Part shown: piece after piece, positions 44,442 through 54,211 of the stretch
How the letters are laid out: each line of letters begins with the position of its first letter
Numbering within the stretch: position 1 is the stretch's first letter
Assembly (NCBI RefSeq): GCF_003939025.1
Contig: NZ_RQIH01000021.1
Location: forward strand, 1-64,000
Direction of reading: 5' to 3'
Source: Rhizobium sophoriradicis
GTDB lineage: Bacteria; Pseudomonadota; Alphaproteobacteria; Rhizobiales; Rhizobiaceae
DNA: 64,000 nucleotides
The notes under the pieces: model-generated
What the model was told of the DNA's origin: nothing
Databases searched by the model: none
The model's input: the letters and a program-made list of their open reading frames with translations, nothing else
Position numbers and translations under genes: made by a program

Positions 44442-46307
44442 ATGAGCAAAACGCGACCGTTCTCTATTTATCTCCTAAAAAACGATTACGACGCAACGAA
44501 CTCCTTGAGGGAAGATCACGATCTGGAGGAAGCGGAAGCAACCGACCTACCCGCGGGCGCTGTCCTTTACATCCTAGACGCCGCGCCAAAGCCTCCGTGG
44601 TGGAGAGGCTATTTCGGCGTCATCGAACCGCTTCTGCAGCAATTCAAGGGGGCTCTCGTCTTTCTTCCCGTTGGCGACCGATGGTTTGCTCTCTCCTTCG
44701 GGCAGGTGTTCCATCATCTGAACGACAGCGCCTATGAATACGATTTTGGCCTGCGGGTAACACTGAACAGCGTCGACCCAAACGAATTGAAGAGTGCAGA
44801 CATGGTCGCACCCGGAGTAGCGCGCCGCAAGAGAACCCAAGTGCCGGTTTCGACCGAGCTGACCTATCTCGATTTCGATGGCAACAGCGAAATCATCAAG
44901 AGTCTGACCGGCAGGGTGAGAGAAGAGTATGAGGAACTATTCAGGAATGCGACTGGTTCGGCATCGCTCAAGGTTAGCCTCGATCTCGAGCCCGGCGAAT
45001 TGCCAGACATTTGCGAGACTTTGCTAGCTCTTTATGACGCGGAAGACTACAAAGCCTCGTTTCCCAACATACAGAATATATCTCCAGTCAACGATCCTTC
45101 CAAAATCGCCGAACTCGATGAGTTGCTGCTCTCCTCCGTGAAAGCCAAGGACGGTAAAGTGACGCTGACGATCCCCGACATCATTGATTATCGGGACAAC
45201 ACATGCTGCATATTTCAGGGCGACGGACGGTCCAGCGACGTCTTTCCAGACATTTCGATTGAGGAGTTCTACGAATTTCTCGGAGACGACTACGACCTCG
45301 CTGGGATGACCATTGAGGCCTTCAGGACCTTCCGGATGATGTTAACCGACGTCGATGGTGCGCCCGGTCGTAGCTACAGCGTCTATCGATCTCTGATCTA
45401 CGACGGAGAGCCTCCCGGAGGCGTCGTCTACCATTTGTGCGAGGGAAAATGGTATCGGGTGGAGAAAAGCTACATCGAGCGGCTGAAGAACTATCTGGAT
45501 GCCAAATGCTTTGACTCCGATCTGCCGCCTTACAATCATGATGCCGAAAAAGACGGCAAGGCGGTCTATAGTGAGGGGGGCTACAACGCTGCCATTCCTC
45601 ACTGGAACAATGCCTTTATCTGTCTCGACCAGACTGATATCAGCCCGGCGGGCAGCACAGAAATCGAGCCGTGCGACATTTATACCGTGACCGCTGACGC
45701 CAGCGCGTCATGCGGTCACCGGGCGTTCTTGTACCATCTGAAAATTTCTACCCGCTCCTCTCACCTCAGCCATCTATTCAACCAAGGCGTCAACTCGGCG
45801 GACCTCATCCAGTTAGAGCCCGCGTCTCGCGAAAAAATGAAGGCGCTGGTGACCGGGAAACTGAACGGAAACGACGCCGCGGTGTTTCTTGCGCCTCTCG
45901 ATTCCTTTGATTTTAAGGTCATTTTCGGCATTATCACTCACAAGAATAAGGACGACCGATCGGAAAACCTGCCTTTATTTTCGAAGATCAGCTTGATGCG
46001 CAACATGCAGCAGCTGGATGTCCGAAAAATACCCTCAGTTCTGATGTTTATCGAGGATCGAAGCCCCAAAAAGCACGGTCACCCTAAGCACGAGCAGATA
46101 GTCGTGGAAATCGTAGCGCTCGATAATGGGAAAAGCGAAATACGAGCTGTCGAGGGACAAGGCTACGATCCAGCAATTCCGATAAAGTCATGTCCGAAAG
46201 ATGTCCGGGAAAGCGCTGCTGGGACGCGTTACAGATTGACTGTTAAACGGGGCGCGGACGGAGCGCTTTCGAGTTACCATGGCTGGCCATTTGAAATTGC
46301 CGTGTGA
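44442..46307 (+). CDS. DUF6119 / TIGR04141-type sporadically distributed protein
   Basis: A 621-aa protein matching the TIGR04141/DUF6119 family: opening KTRPFSIYLLKNDYDA, then ALVFLPVGDRWFALSFGQVFHHL, FGLRVTLNSVDP and, in the second half, YHLCEGKWYRVEKSYIERL. The family is patchily spread on genomic islands and its role is unknown; a conflict function is plausible. GGGGGAG is 7 bases before the ATG. It is divergent from the XRE-ImmA pair, with a dyad between them. Confidence 0.82.
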   Translation: MSKTRPFSIYLLKNDYDATNSLREDHDLEEAEATDLPAGAVLYILDAAPKPPWWRGYFGVIEPLLQQFKGALVFLPVGDRWFALSFGQVFHHLNDSAYEYDFGLRVTLNSVDPNELKSADMVAPGVARRKRTQVPVSTELTYLDFDGNSEIIKSLTGRVREEYEELFRNATGSASLKVSLDLEPGELPDICETLLALYDAEDYKASFPNIQNISPVNDPSKIAELDELLLSSVKAKDGKVTLTIPDIIDYRDNTCCIFQGDGRSSDVFPDISIEEFYEFLGDDYDLAGMTIEAFRTFRMMLTDVDGAPGRSYSVYRSLIYDGEPPGGVVYHLCEGKWYRVEKSYIERLKNYLDAKCFDSDLPPYNHDAEKDGKAVYSEGGYNAAIPHWNNAFICLDQTDISPAGSTEIEPCDIYTVTADASASCGHRAFLYHLKISTRSSHLSHLFNQGVNSADLIQLEPASREKMKALVTGKLNGNDAAVFLAPLDSFDFKVIFGIITHKNKDDRSENLPLFSKISLMRNMQQLDVRKIPSVLMFIEDRSPKKHGHPKHEQIVVEIVALDNGKSEIRAVEGQGYDPAIPIKSCPKDVRESAAGTRYRLTVKRGADGALSSYHGWPFEIAV

Positions 46308-46745
46308 TCTCCTCGCGTCGTGAGATGTAAACTAGAATGAGAAATCTGCGGATCGCAAAGTCGGAGGGCTGGCCGCGGTAGGTGGGAAGGACCGCCGCAC
46401 GGTGGTCATTTTCTGCACTCTGTTCTCTTCGAAATTCGCGGTCCGTCTCCATAGACTTGCGATCATCGGGACTAATACCCTTGCGGGGTCGGGCGGCGGC
46501 CCCTCGCCACCCACTCTCGCCAAAATGGCCGGCGTGGGCTTGAAGATCCCGAAACACCTGGCGATTGGACGGTGACCTTCACGCGCTGTCATCCGGATGA
46601 CCGAGGAAACGTCGATGGCGACCGCGCGTTGCCAACCTTGGTGAAGGAATCATTGGCGCAGCCGGTTTTGGCGGTCACGATATCAGCCGGAATCGAGGCC
46701 GCTGCGAACGCGGGTCTGTTTTGCTCTGCCTTACCCGCAAATGCG
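46308..46745. other. Region downstream of the recombinase, no supported gene
   Basis: About 440 bases between the convergent ends of the DUF6119 and recombinase genes. Short frames on both strands lack ribosome sites and family resemblance. It may hold decayed DNA. Confidence 0.45.
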
Positions 46746-48326
46746 CTAGATAGGCGGGCTGGGTATCGAATCGCCGGACTCCCGGCTGATGAGCTTGCCT
46801 TGCGTCGCCAAGGCAAACACAAACTCTTTGCGGCTCTTTCCTGGTGTTACCTTGATGGGACCGGCTATATGCCTAAGTTGCAGAACGATTTTCTCATCGC
46901 TACTATCGGGCAGGTTTTCGATCAGCGCCCTGACGCGGCTGTAAAATGACTGCGACGTAAAGTTCCTGGTTTCCAAGCGCTCCTGGTAGATTTCGAGTTT
47001 CGCGCGCAGCCTTTCGGCTTGGCCTTCGAGTTGCTGGAATCGTTCCTTCAGACGCGGCGTGTAGAGGCCATCCTCTATGGCCGCTAGGAGGCCGCGCAGC
47101 CTCCCCTCGATTCTCTCCAACTCTCGCCGATCGTTTTGGATCTTGCGACTCCGCTCATGGTGGTCGAACCGGTCTTCGGTGACCAAAGCGGCGAAGTGCC
47201 GTTCAATGGTGAATAGGGTTTCCACCAAAACCGCTCGCACCTGCTTTTCCATGACGTGACGCTGAATCGTCTTGCCGTTGTCGCAGCACTTGCGCCGATA
47301 GTGCCCCGCGCAGCCATAACGATCTCTTCCGACATGGCAGAAGTCGCAGCCACAATCCGCGCATACCAACAATCGATAGAGATACGAGGCGGAGACCGTC
47401 AGACCGCGAGAGCGGGCCTCTCTGGAATTCTGGACCCCTTCGCGCACATTTTTGAAGCGCTGTTCGATATCTTGCTGCCGGTTTTTGACAGCTTGCCACA
47501 AGGGCTCCTCGATGATGCGCAGGCTGGCGACATCCGTTGTGACCCAATCGGTCTCCGGGTTGCGCCGTGCCTGACGCTTCCCTGTGCCCGGATCCTTAAC
47601 GTAGCGCAACCTGTTCCAGATGAGCACGCCCTGATAAAGCTCGTTATTGAGGATGCCGGTCCCCCTTGACCTATGTCCTCGAATGGTACTCGCTGCCCAT
47701 GGACGTCCCGCTGGTCCGGGAATGGCCTCCTTGTTCAGCGTCATGGCGATGGCAACGGGCGTCTCACCCCTGGCAAAGTCCATAAAGATCCGACGGACAA
47801 TGGCGGCTTCTGCCTCGTTGATGCGCCGACCGCCAGCACCATCCTCATCATCGGCGAAGATCTTATACCCGTAAGCGAGACCACCGCCGGATCGCCCCTT
47901 CTCAACCCTTCCTCTTTGTCCACGGCGCGTCTTATCCGCCAGATCTTTCAGGTACAGAGCATTCATCGTCCCCCGGAAGCCGATCTGCAATTCATCGGCG
48001 CGGCCGTCAGAGACGGTGTGCAGTATGACCCCTGCAAAGCGCAGGAGTTTGTAGACATGGGCCATGTCTTCCTGATCCCGAGAGATCCGATCGAGCGCCT
48101 CGGCGCAGACAAATTCGAACTGGCCTCCCTTAACGTCAGCGAGGAGACTGCGTATCCCGTCCCGTCCTCGAAGGCTGGCGCCGGAAACGGCTTCGTCGCG
48201 ATAGCACCCAACCACTTGCCATCCTTGCTGTTCTGCAAACTGGCGACAAATGAGGAACTGATCATCAGCCGATCTGGGGTTCTGGAGGTCGGAGGAGTAG
48301 CGGGCATAGAGCGCAACACGGGGCAT
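46746..48326 (-). CDS. Large serine recombinase (probable island integrase)
   Basis: A 526-aa large serine recombinase. The resolvase domain (about 1-150) has the nucleophile region LYARYSSD (S11/S12) and DRISRD. A recombinase domain follows (RAWAASTIRG-like PWAASTIRG, NNELYQGVLIWNR). The zinc ribbon is CADCGCDFC...CAGHYRRKCC near 320-355, then a coiled coil near 395-455. It is the expected integrase of the island and lies about 300 bases from the right boundary repeat. I use the ATG at 48326, 6 bases after CCAGGA; the frame is open seven codons further. Confidence 0.92.
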   Translation of the reverse strand: MPRVALYARYSSDLQNPRSADDQFLICRQFAEQQGWQVVGCYRDEAVSGASLRGRDGIRSLLADVKGGQFEFVCAEALDRISRDQEDMAHVYKLLRFAGVILHTVSDGRADELQIGFRGTMNALYLKDLADKTRRGQRGRVEKGRSGGGLAYGYKIFADDEDGAGGRRINEAEAAIVRRIFMDFARGETPVAIAMTLNKEAIPGPAGRPWAASTIRGHRSRGTGILNNELYQGVLIWNRLRYVKDPGTGKRQARRNPETDWVTTDVASLRIIEEPLWQAVKNRQQDIEQRFKNVREGVQNSREARSRGLTVSASYLYRLLVCADCGCDFCHVGRDRYGCAGHYRRKCCDNGKTIQRHVMEKQVRAVLVETLFTIERHFAALVTEDRFDHHERSRKIQNDRRELERIEGRLRGLLAAIEDGLYTPRLKERFQQLEGQAERLRAKLEIYQERLETRNFTSQSFYSRVRALIENLPDSSDEKIVLQLRHIAGPIKVTPGKSRKEFVFALATQGKLISRESGDSIPSPPI

Positions 48327-48759
48327 CGGCATTCCTGGCATTTTCAAAGCGGAGGCCTTTGCCAGCGATAAAAGCCAAGGAGAAGCCGCAACGTCGGTTA
48401 TCCAAAGGAAACGCCTTCAGCGGGAGACGCGATTTCACGCTCTGGTACGCCATTAATGGCTAAAGCAGACGATTTTCCGCATCGCAATTGGTTGCGGGTG
48501 TCAGCCAACCCGATTTGCACCTGCGGTACTAAGTCATTGATTTTATTGGAAGGTGAATCCGGGCGCCGATCTTGGCGCAAGACAGAAAACCCGGTAACCC
48601 ATTGTGCCACCAAGGTTTTTTCGTCTTATGTTGGTTGCGGGGGCTCACAACCAACGATTCCTGCGATTGGTCGAACGGCACATCCGAACGCTACCGGCGA
48701 AGCGAGCCTTACGCTTGATTACTTCGACACTTTCAGGGTCGGAGGGGATTTTTGCTTAC
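48327..48759. other. Right-end intergenic region of the island
   Basis: This stretch holds the right boundary repeat at 48631-48675 and an imperfect partial copy, TTGGTTGCGGG, at about 48488. No gene is supported. The recombinase promoter should lie here on the minus strand. Confidence 0.5.
48631..48675 (+). repeat. Right boundary direct repeat of the island (putative attR)
   Basis: 45 bases starting TTGGTTGCGGGGGCTCACAA, identical to 19247-19291 except for three positions. It marks the right end of the 29.4-kb segment. The G to A change breaks the perfect dyad seen in the left copy. Confidence 0.6.
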
Positions 48760-51700
48760 TCATAGAGCAATGTCCGCATCTGGGTCACCGGCGGAGAGGG
48801 CGTTTATATAGGCAAGGCACAGTTCACAGGAACGGTAACGCCCGCCATAAGTTGCCTTCTCCAGCCGCTCAACGATCGGGAACGTGGAGTAAATGTAGCG
48901 AACATCGTCACGGTCGGTGATTCCATAGAGGTGGAAGAAGACGGCGTCCAGTTTAGCCCGCAGTTTCAGCCTTCGCTCTTCATTCCACACGAATGGCGGC
49001 CGGATCCCACCGGCAGCATCGACGTACCCCAGGTCACGCGCGAAGGGCGCAATGTCGTTCGCAGTGTACGTCAATTCCAGCACCGCTTCGCGAACAATTT
49101 CGCCGGCCGTCCTTGAGCCAAAGCGAATATCATCAAAGCGCTGCGAACGGACAACGGGGAGTTGCTCCGCAATGTACCAGTTAAGGGTAGTGCTGTGCAC
49201 TTTTGTTCTGGCGACAAAATCGAAAACGAGGGCATTCAGATTTGCCACGTACAAGCAGCCATTGCGCCGATACTCCTCCACGTTCGTCGGCATTAGCAAA
49301 GGTAGCTTGTTGCCAAATCCCGCCTTTGGGACAATCGCGCTGATAATCGTTCTGACGTCCGTCGCACGGGCGATGTCGCGGAAACCTATCAGCCAATCGA
49401 GCTGGGCAGGAAATTCGACCTCGCTTCCGGGAACCCAGAAATGCGGCGTCGGCACGAAATCAGGGTCTGCTTTCTGCTCAGGCGTGATATCACCGCTTAG
49501 GGCCGCATTATGGAGGTTCTCCTCGTTCACTTCGACAGAAGCCGCGCGGTGATCGAACTGATGGATCATGCGGCCAACATAGAGGGGCAGCCATGGGCCG
49601 GAGCTGCTGCGATAGTGGTTGCCACCAACCGGATATGCACGCTCCCGCTCTTCGAGCTCCGAAAATGTTCGGAACAGCTTGGAGTCATTCGTCATGTGGA
49701 ACATGGTTGCATACTTGACCGGCCAAGCTCTCACCGGTTCGTCGCCCGAGTTGTCGATCAGAATTGGAAGGTGTGCGTAAATCGCACTCGCTAACTCTGC
49801 ATCCCTGCGCGAGCGGAAAATCGGTGCCGTGCCTGTATTCGGATTCACGCGGGAGAAATCGTCAGCCGTCATCGGAAAGCGCCGATCGGGATCAGAGAGC
49901 TGCGCCACATCGTGTAGAAAGAATGCGCAGGTTGCGGGAGACTTCGTCGGCGACGGGCTTGCCACGATGGCACAGAATTTAAAACTGCGATGAACGTCGG
50001 GAAAGAAGGGCGCGCTGTTGAACCCCTGGCGACCGTTCTCAAAATCGTAGAGCGCCTTGAGCCTTCCCTGTGTTGCTACACCTTTAAAAAACAAGGATGC
50101 AGTTTTGTCGGATGCAATCCCGGATGGCGTTAACAGCCCTATCATCCCGTTGCGCTTGGCCAGAGCCATCGCCCGCTCAACAAAAAGCGAATAGATGTTG
50201 ATATCGCCCCCGGACAGCAGCGGGTAGTCACCGCCAGATCGAGCCATGTGGGTCGCCGCTTCGGCGCGCTCGCTCGCCTTCCTGAAATCATTAGCTAAGG
50301 GATCACCTACGGCTTCCAGGTCGTCAATCATCCTCTTGCGGTCAGCGGCGCGCTGCGCAAGAGCAATTTCGCGTCGACGCGCAGCAAACCATTCGACCTG
50401 CTGAAGTTTCATCCTATCCCACGGCGGATTGCCAATGATCGCATCGAAGCCGCCGGTGAGGCCCTCGCCCTCCCAATCGCTCCAGACGCCCGGAAATGCG
50501 ACCTGCCAGTTCAGGAAGCGCTCTTCCGCCATCAGCTCGCGAGCAACGGCGAGTATCTCGACAAAGCGTCGGCCGTGATCATCGCGGACTTGCGGCTCGC
50601 GCTTGCCAAGTGCAATCTCAAAAGGGTCTCCAAAGGAGCCGTCGAAAAAGCCCTGGATTGCCTTCGCGTTGTCCTTCCCTTTCAGGTCCTGCCATTCAAT
50701 CGCATGAAGCAAAGAAAGGAACGCGTTAAGCGGCGCCGTCATCACCTGAACGCCTTCGAAGATTTCCTGCGAGCGGTGCGCTTCTGCGATCTCCGCATCC
50801 GGTAGGCCCTCGATGGTCTGCATCGAGGCCGCGGACCCAAGCGCCGTCTTAACCGGTTCATGAAGCAGCAGCGGGCTGCCATAGGCCGTGGCCTTTTCGA
50901 TGCCAGTTTTCACCCACGAACCAAAAAGGCTGTCGCCGCAGCGGAGATGGTGGTCGAGAAACGACAGCGGCGCACCGACGGTGAAGCTGTGCAGCCAAAG
51001 CGCGACCTTTGCAAGCTCCACGGCCATCTGATTCTTGTCGACACCGTAGACACAGCGCTTGAGGACCATGCGCCGGATGATGTGACGGTCATCGAGCTGT
51101 TCGGGATCAACGGTCCATCTACGCTCTTCGGCGTTGCCGAGAATAGTGCTGCGGATGCCTTCGATCCGGTCGGCAAGGGGTGAGATATAGTCTGCCCACT
51201 CGACCATGGTTTCGGTTTCGGCGATAGCGGTGATGACCTGGTCGGCCATGTAGTCGACAAGGCTGACAAGAAAGTGTCCTGAGCCCATGGCCGGATCGCA
51301 GATTTTGAGATCGAGCAATTTCTCAGCCGGGTCGAACCGTCTCAGGATGCCCAGCTTGCGTCCTTCGTCCTGGTCCGAGGCTGCCAACTCTTCGGCCTTT
51401 TCCTGAAACGTGGCGAGACGCGCATCGATCAACGGCTCTAGCGTCTCGCGGATGATGAGAGCTACTAGATCATCTGGCGTGTAGTAGCTGCCTGAGCTTT
51501 TGCGCGCGAATATATTGGGGCGGATATCGACGACTTCTCCGTCCCTTACGACCTCATGCTCTAGTAGCCGCTCGTAAATCGAGCCTAGCTGTTGCACAGT
51601 CAAGTCGCGATAGTTGATGTATTTGCGCCCGCCGTCAGCTCTTTCAAAAGAGAGCTTGTCGATCACCTCCGCCATTATGGAGTCGGAAAGGCGCACCCGG

Positions 51701-52851
51701 CGCAGCAGCGGAGTACGTTCGGAATCGAACAGACCTCCATTATACGGCGGCAGCCCGATTGACGAGTCACCTTCGTCAATGGCGCGGCACAAATCATCGA
51801 GAACAGACCAGTAGCGTGCTGCGGTCGTCGAGAAGGTGTCGCCCCTGTCCTTGCGGTCGCCGACATCCAGTCGAACACGATCGCGCAAACCATAGTCGTC
51901 GTATCGACGGTCGTTCACAGGAAGCAGGCCGCGGTCCTCGGCATAGAGGATAAATAGCAGCCGATAGAGAAGGATCAGTGCTGCTTCTCGTACATCCTGC
52001 AGCGGGGCATCCACTGCGCTGCTGGCTATCGAACGCGCTAGCAATGGATAGATATGGTCGAACACCAGGTTCGACAGGTCGGCAGCGACGCGCTGCTCGT
52101 AGAATTTGCCTTCTTCAAGGGCGCGTAAATGGAAGGTCCTCGGATCGGTCGCGGAAGGCAGAAACGCCTCCCTTCGAAACACCAAAGCGAAAACTCGAAG
52201 GGCATGCCGGCGCAGTTCGTCATCAAGCGCGACCAGGCCGTCACTGGCCCCAGGGATTCCGAGAACAGCAGCAAGGTCAACTTCGAAGAACTGCTCGGAG
52301 ACCGACCGAGCGCCGGAATAATAAAGTCGCCACCTGCCGCCGTTTGTGAGAATGCCCCAACGCAGGTTGCCGGCCGTCAAATCGTCGACACGCCGCAGAT
52401 AGCGGAGCATCTGTGTTGATGGCGCAAGCTCCTCACCCCGCCTGCCCGATTGGCGATCAAGCGGCCGGCGCCAGCGCTTTGATTCAACTATTGCGAGGCC
52501 AAACTGATAACGCCTCCACTCTTCGGGAAATCGATCTGCCTGCGTCTTGGTTGAAGCGTCAGCAAACAGCAGGCCATCCGGCACATCATCCCTCCCTTTG
52601 ACGGTCAGGTTTTGCTGGCGCATGGCTTGACCCCAGCCCAACCGCCGGAGAATTGGCCAGATCAAATCGTCTTCAGTTCGGGTTTCGTTAGGCGTCTGCA
52701 AAATTGGAAAGGACGAGAAGACGGCAGCTAGGTCTGCCGTCAACGCATCGACATCGTGGTCATTTAGACTTTTCCAATCCGCGTTATCTGCAATCGATTG
52801 CGTCAGAAAATCGCTGGTAAAAAGACTACCCTGAAAGATACTTTCGATCAT
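48760..52851 (-). CDS. Type IIG-like restriction enzyme: nuclease-N6-adenine methyltransferase fusion
   Basis: A 1363-aa protein of the Eco57I/type IIG class. The N-terminus has a PD-(D/E)XK-type nuclease with VPDGLLF near residue 90 and E123-S-K125. The central methyltransferase has motif I at D519 (DPAMGSGHF) and motif IV N808-P-P-W. The C-terminal third is the target recognition region. It should methylate adenine at its site and cut unmodified DNA. PglX of BREX is similar in size, but no other BREX gene is nearby and the nuclease motif argues for type IIG or an ISP-like enzyme. Recognition site is unknown. Confidence 0.9.
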   Translation of the reverse strand: MIESIFQGSLFTSDFLTQSIADNADWKSLNDHDVDALTADLAAVFSSFPILQTPNETRTEDDLIWPILRRLGWGQAMRQQNLTVKGRDDVPDGLLFADASTKTQADRFPEEWRRYQFGLAIVESKRWRRPLDRQSGRRGEELAPSTQMLRYLRRVDDLTAGNLRWGILTNGGRWRLYYSGARSVSEQFFEVDLAAVLGIPGASDGLVALDDELRRHALRVFALVFRREAFLPSATDPRTFHLRALEEGKFYEQRVAADLSNLVFDHIYPLLARSIASSAVDAPLQDVREAALILLYRLLFILYAEDRGLLPVNDRRYDDYGLRDRVRLDVGDRKDRGDTFSTTAARYWSVLDDLCRAIDEGDSSIGLPPYNGGLFDSERTPLLRRVRLSDSIMAEVIDKLSFERADGGRKYINYRDLTVQQLGSIYERLLEHEVVRDGEVVDIRPNIFARKSSGSYYTPDDLVALIIRETLEPLIDARLATFQEKAEELAASDQDEGRKLGILRRFDPAEKLLDLKICDPAMGSGHFLVSLVDYMADQVITAIAETETMVEWADYISPLADRIEGIRSTILGNAEERRWTVDPEQLDDRHIIRRMVLKRCVYGVDKNQMAVELAKVALWLHSFTVGAPLSFLDHHLRCGDSLFGSWVKTGIEKATAYGSPLLLHEPVKTALGSAASMQTIEGLPDAEIAEAHRSQEIFEGVQVMTAPLNAFLSLLHAIEWQDLKGKDNAKAIQGFFDGSFGDPFEIALGKREPQVRDDHGRRFVEILAVARELMAEERFLNWQVAFPGVWSDWEGEGLTGGFDAIIGNPPWDRMKLQQVEWFAARRREIALAQRAADRKRMIDDLEAVGDPLANDFRKASERAEAATHMARSGGDYPLLSGGDINIYSLFVERAMALAKRNGMIGLLTPSGIASDKTASLFFKGVATQGRLKALYDFENGRQGFNSAPFFPDVHRSFKFCAIVASPSPTKSPATCAFFLHDVAQLSDPDRRFPMTADDFSRVNPNTGTAPIFRSRRDAELASAIYAHLPILIDNSGDEPVRAWPVKYATMFHMTNDSKLFRTFSELEERERAYPVGGNHYRSSSGPWLPLYVGRMIHQFDHRAASVEVNEENLHNAALSGDITPEQKADPDFVPTPHFWVPGSEVEFPAQLDWLIGFRDIARATDVRTIISAIVPKAGFGNKLPLLMPTNVEEYRRNGCLYVANLNALVFDFVARTKVHSTTLNWYIAEQLPVVRSQRFDDIRFGSRTAGEIVREAVLELTYTANDIAPFARDLGYVDAAGGIRPPFVWNEERRLKLRAKLDAVFFHLYGITDRDDVRYIYSTFPIVERLEKATYGGRYRSCELCLAYINALSAGDPDADIAL

Positions 52852-53546
52852 TAACTCTTCTGCCCAATCAATCGTCTACTCGAGAACCGATAGCCCAAGT
52901 GAAGGATTCGCGCGCGCACTATTGATCCAATATCCGGTGCTATCCCCCGCTTATCAGGGGTACAGGCCGATTCTGACGTCACTCAAGGCTTTCCGATGGA
53001 GCGCCGAAGTGCGTGTGCGGCAGTATCGTCGTGCTTTTTGCCATTCGATGGTGGCGGCCACAAGCGCATATGGTAGGTGTGGTCTGGTGTCTTGCCGTCC
53101 CCGCACATATCGCCCTGGTTTCCTCGCCCGCTTCTTCCTTCAGGGAAGTGGATGCTGACGCTTAATCCGTCTAAGCCGGCATCAATGCCCGGCCTGTCTC
53201 GTAGGTCAGATGGTAGAGCGGCGAGGTCGTAGCAGCAGTTGGTTTCTCGGGCGTAGCCAATTTCCGAGCTGCAGTTACAAAGTACGCTCCGTTGACATGG
53301 TGAAGATGAGGACGGTTCTATGCGGCAAGCACTTGATCTGCCTCAGCGAACAAGGGAGGAGTTCCAATGCGGAAGACTAACTTGCGCACACTGGGAAATC
53401 GCTGATCGCGTTGCTGCGAAGAACCCTGGAAATCATTTACCCTACGGTAGCTTGATTTTTACGTTATTAAAGTTGCAACGGACTGTCCTTAATTATCACC
53501 TATCCCGTAAACTCCGAGAATCGACGCCGGCCTCTGGTGGAACCAC
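52852..53546. other. Non-coding gap between the restriction gene and the helicase-ubiquitin gene set
   Basis: Almost 700 bases without a supported gene. A short piece at about 53205-53240 (GGTCAGATGGTAGAGC) recalls a tRNA D-arm, but no full cloverleaf can be formed. Divergent promoters for both neighbours should lie here. Confidence 0.45.
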
Positions 53547-54080
53547 ATGCAGCAACTCAACGAAATCATTGCCACATCCACTGGACGAATCGAAGCGCAC
53601 TTCTTCAATTTGCCAATTGACGGCGGGGGGCCAGTCTACCGAGAACGAGTTTACTGCTACGAACTTTACCACCAACTCAGAATACAGTGGCCGACGCAGG
53701 ACCAAACCGATTTCGTGCTTAATGGCGAAGTAGACAAGCGCGGCCACCCTATACTTCATCGACTTGGGGCAGACATGTCGATTCCTGACCTGCTCGTGCA
53801 CGTCCCGGGATATATGGGGCGAAACCATGCTGTGATTGAAGTTAAGCCGGGCGACAATGCGGTAAAAAATCCGCGCGGGATCGCAAAGGATCTAGTCACG
53901 CTCTCAGTTTTCCAGACGGAAGTTGGCTATGAACGCGGGTTGTATTTGTTCTATGGCTCATATCCTGAGCGACTCGTACGTGAAATTGCTGACCGGTTGG
54001 AAGTGAGGCCACGTGTCGAGGTTTGGCTTCATGGTAAGCCCGGGCAATCTGCGGCACTCGTAGATGTGATTGGCGGCTAG
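53547..54080 (+). CDS. PD-(D/E)XK-nuclease-like small protein
   Basis: A 177-aa protein with a likely restriction-endonuclease-type core: IPDLLVHVPG followed by HAVIEVKPGD (D...E-x-K) near residues 75-105. The rest is not recognised. It may be a nuclease or a decayed nuclease domain used for DNA binding. It stands alone, 130 bases before the sigma-like gene, and faces away from the type IIG gene, so association with either side is possible. Confidence 0.65.
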   Translation: MQQLNEIIATSTGRIEAHFFNLPIDGGGPVYRERVYCYELYHQLRIQWPTQDQTDFVLNGEVDKRGHPILHRLGADMSIPDLLVHVPGYMGRNHAVIEVKPGDNAVKNPRGIAKDLVTLSVFQTEVGYERGLYLFYGSYPERLVREIADRLEVRPRVEVWLHGKPGQSAALVDVIGG

Positions 54081-54211
54081 AACCAGAGTGATGCGGTGGA
54101 GAATAAAACGGCGCATGGCATGATCTTTCACAGTCCTCCTGATGGCGAGGCAATGCTCGATGATGCCCCCGCGCACGCGCGCGCCGGAACGAGAGAGTGC
54201 GGGGCGGCACG

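Noticed and set aside
48760..52851. BREX PglX methyltransferase
   Set aside because: No BrxA/B/C/L or PglZ genes nearby and an N-terminal nuclease motif is present, so a type IIG-like enzyme fits better.
53205..53275. tRNA-like fragment (GGTCAGATGGTAGAGC resembles a D-arm)
   Set aside because: D-stem pairing fails and no acceptor, anticodon or T-arm can be formed around it.
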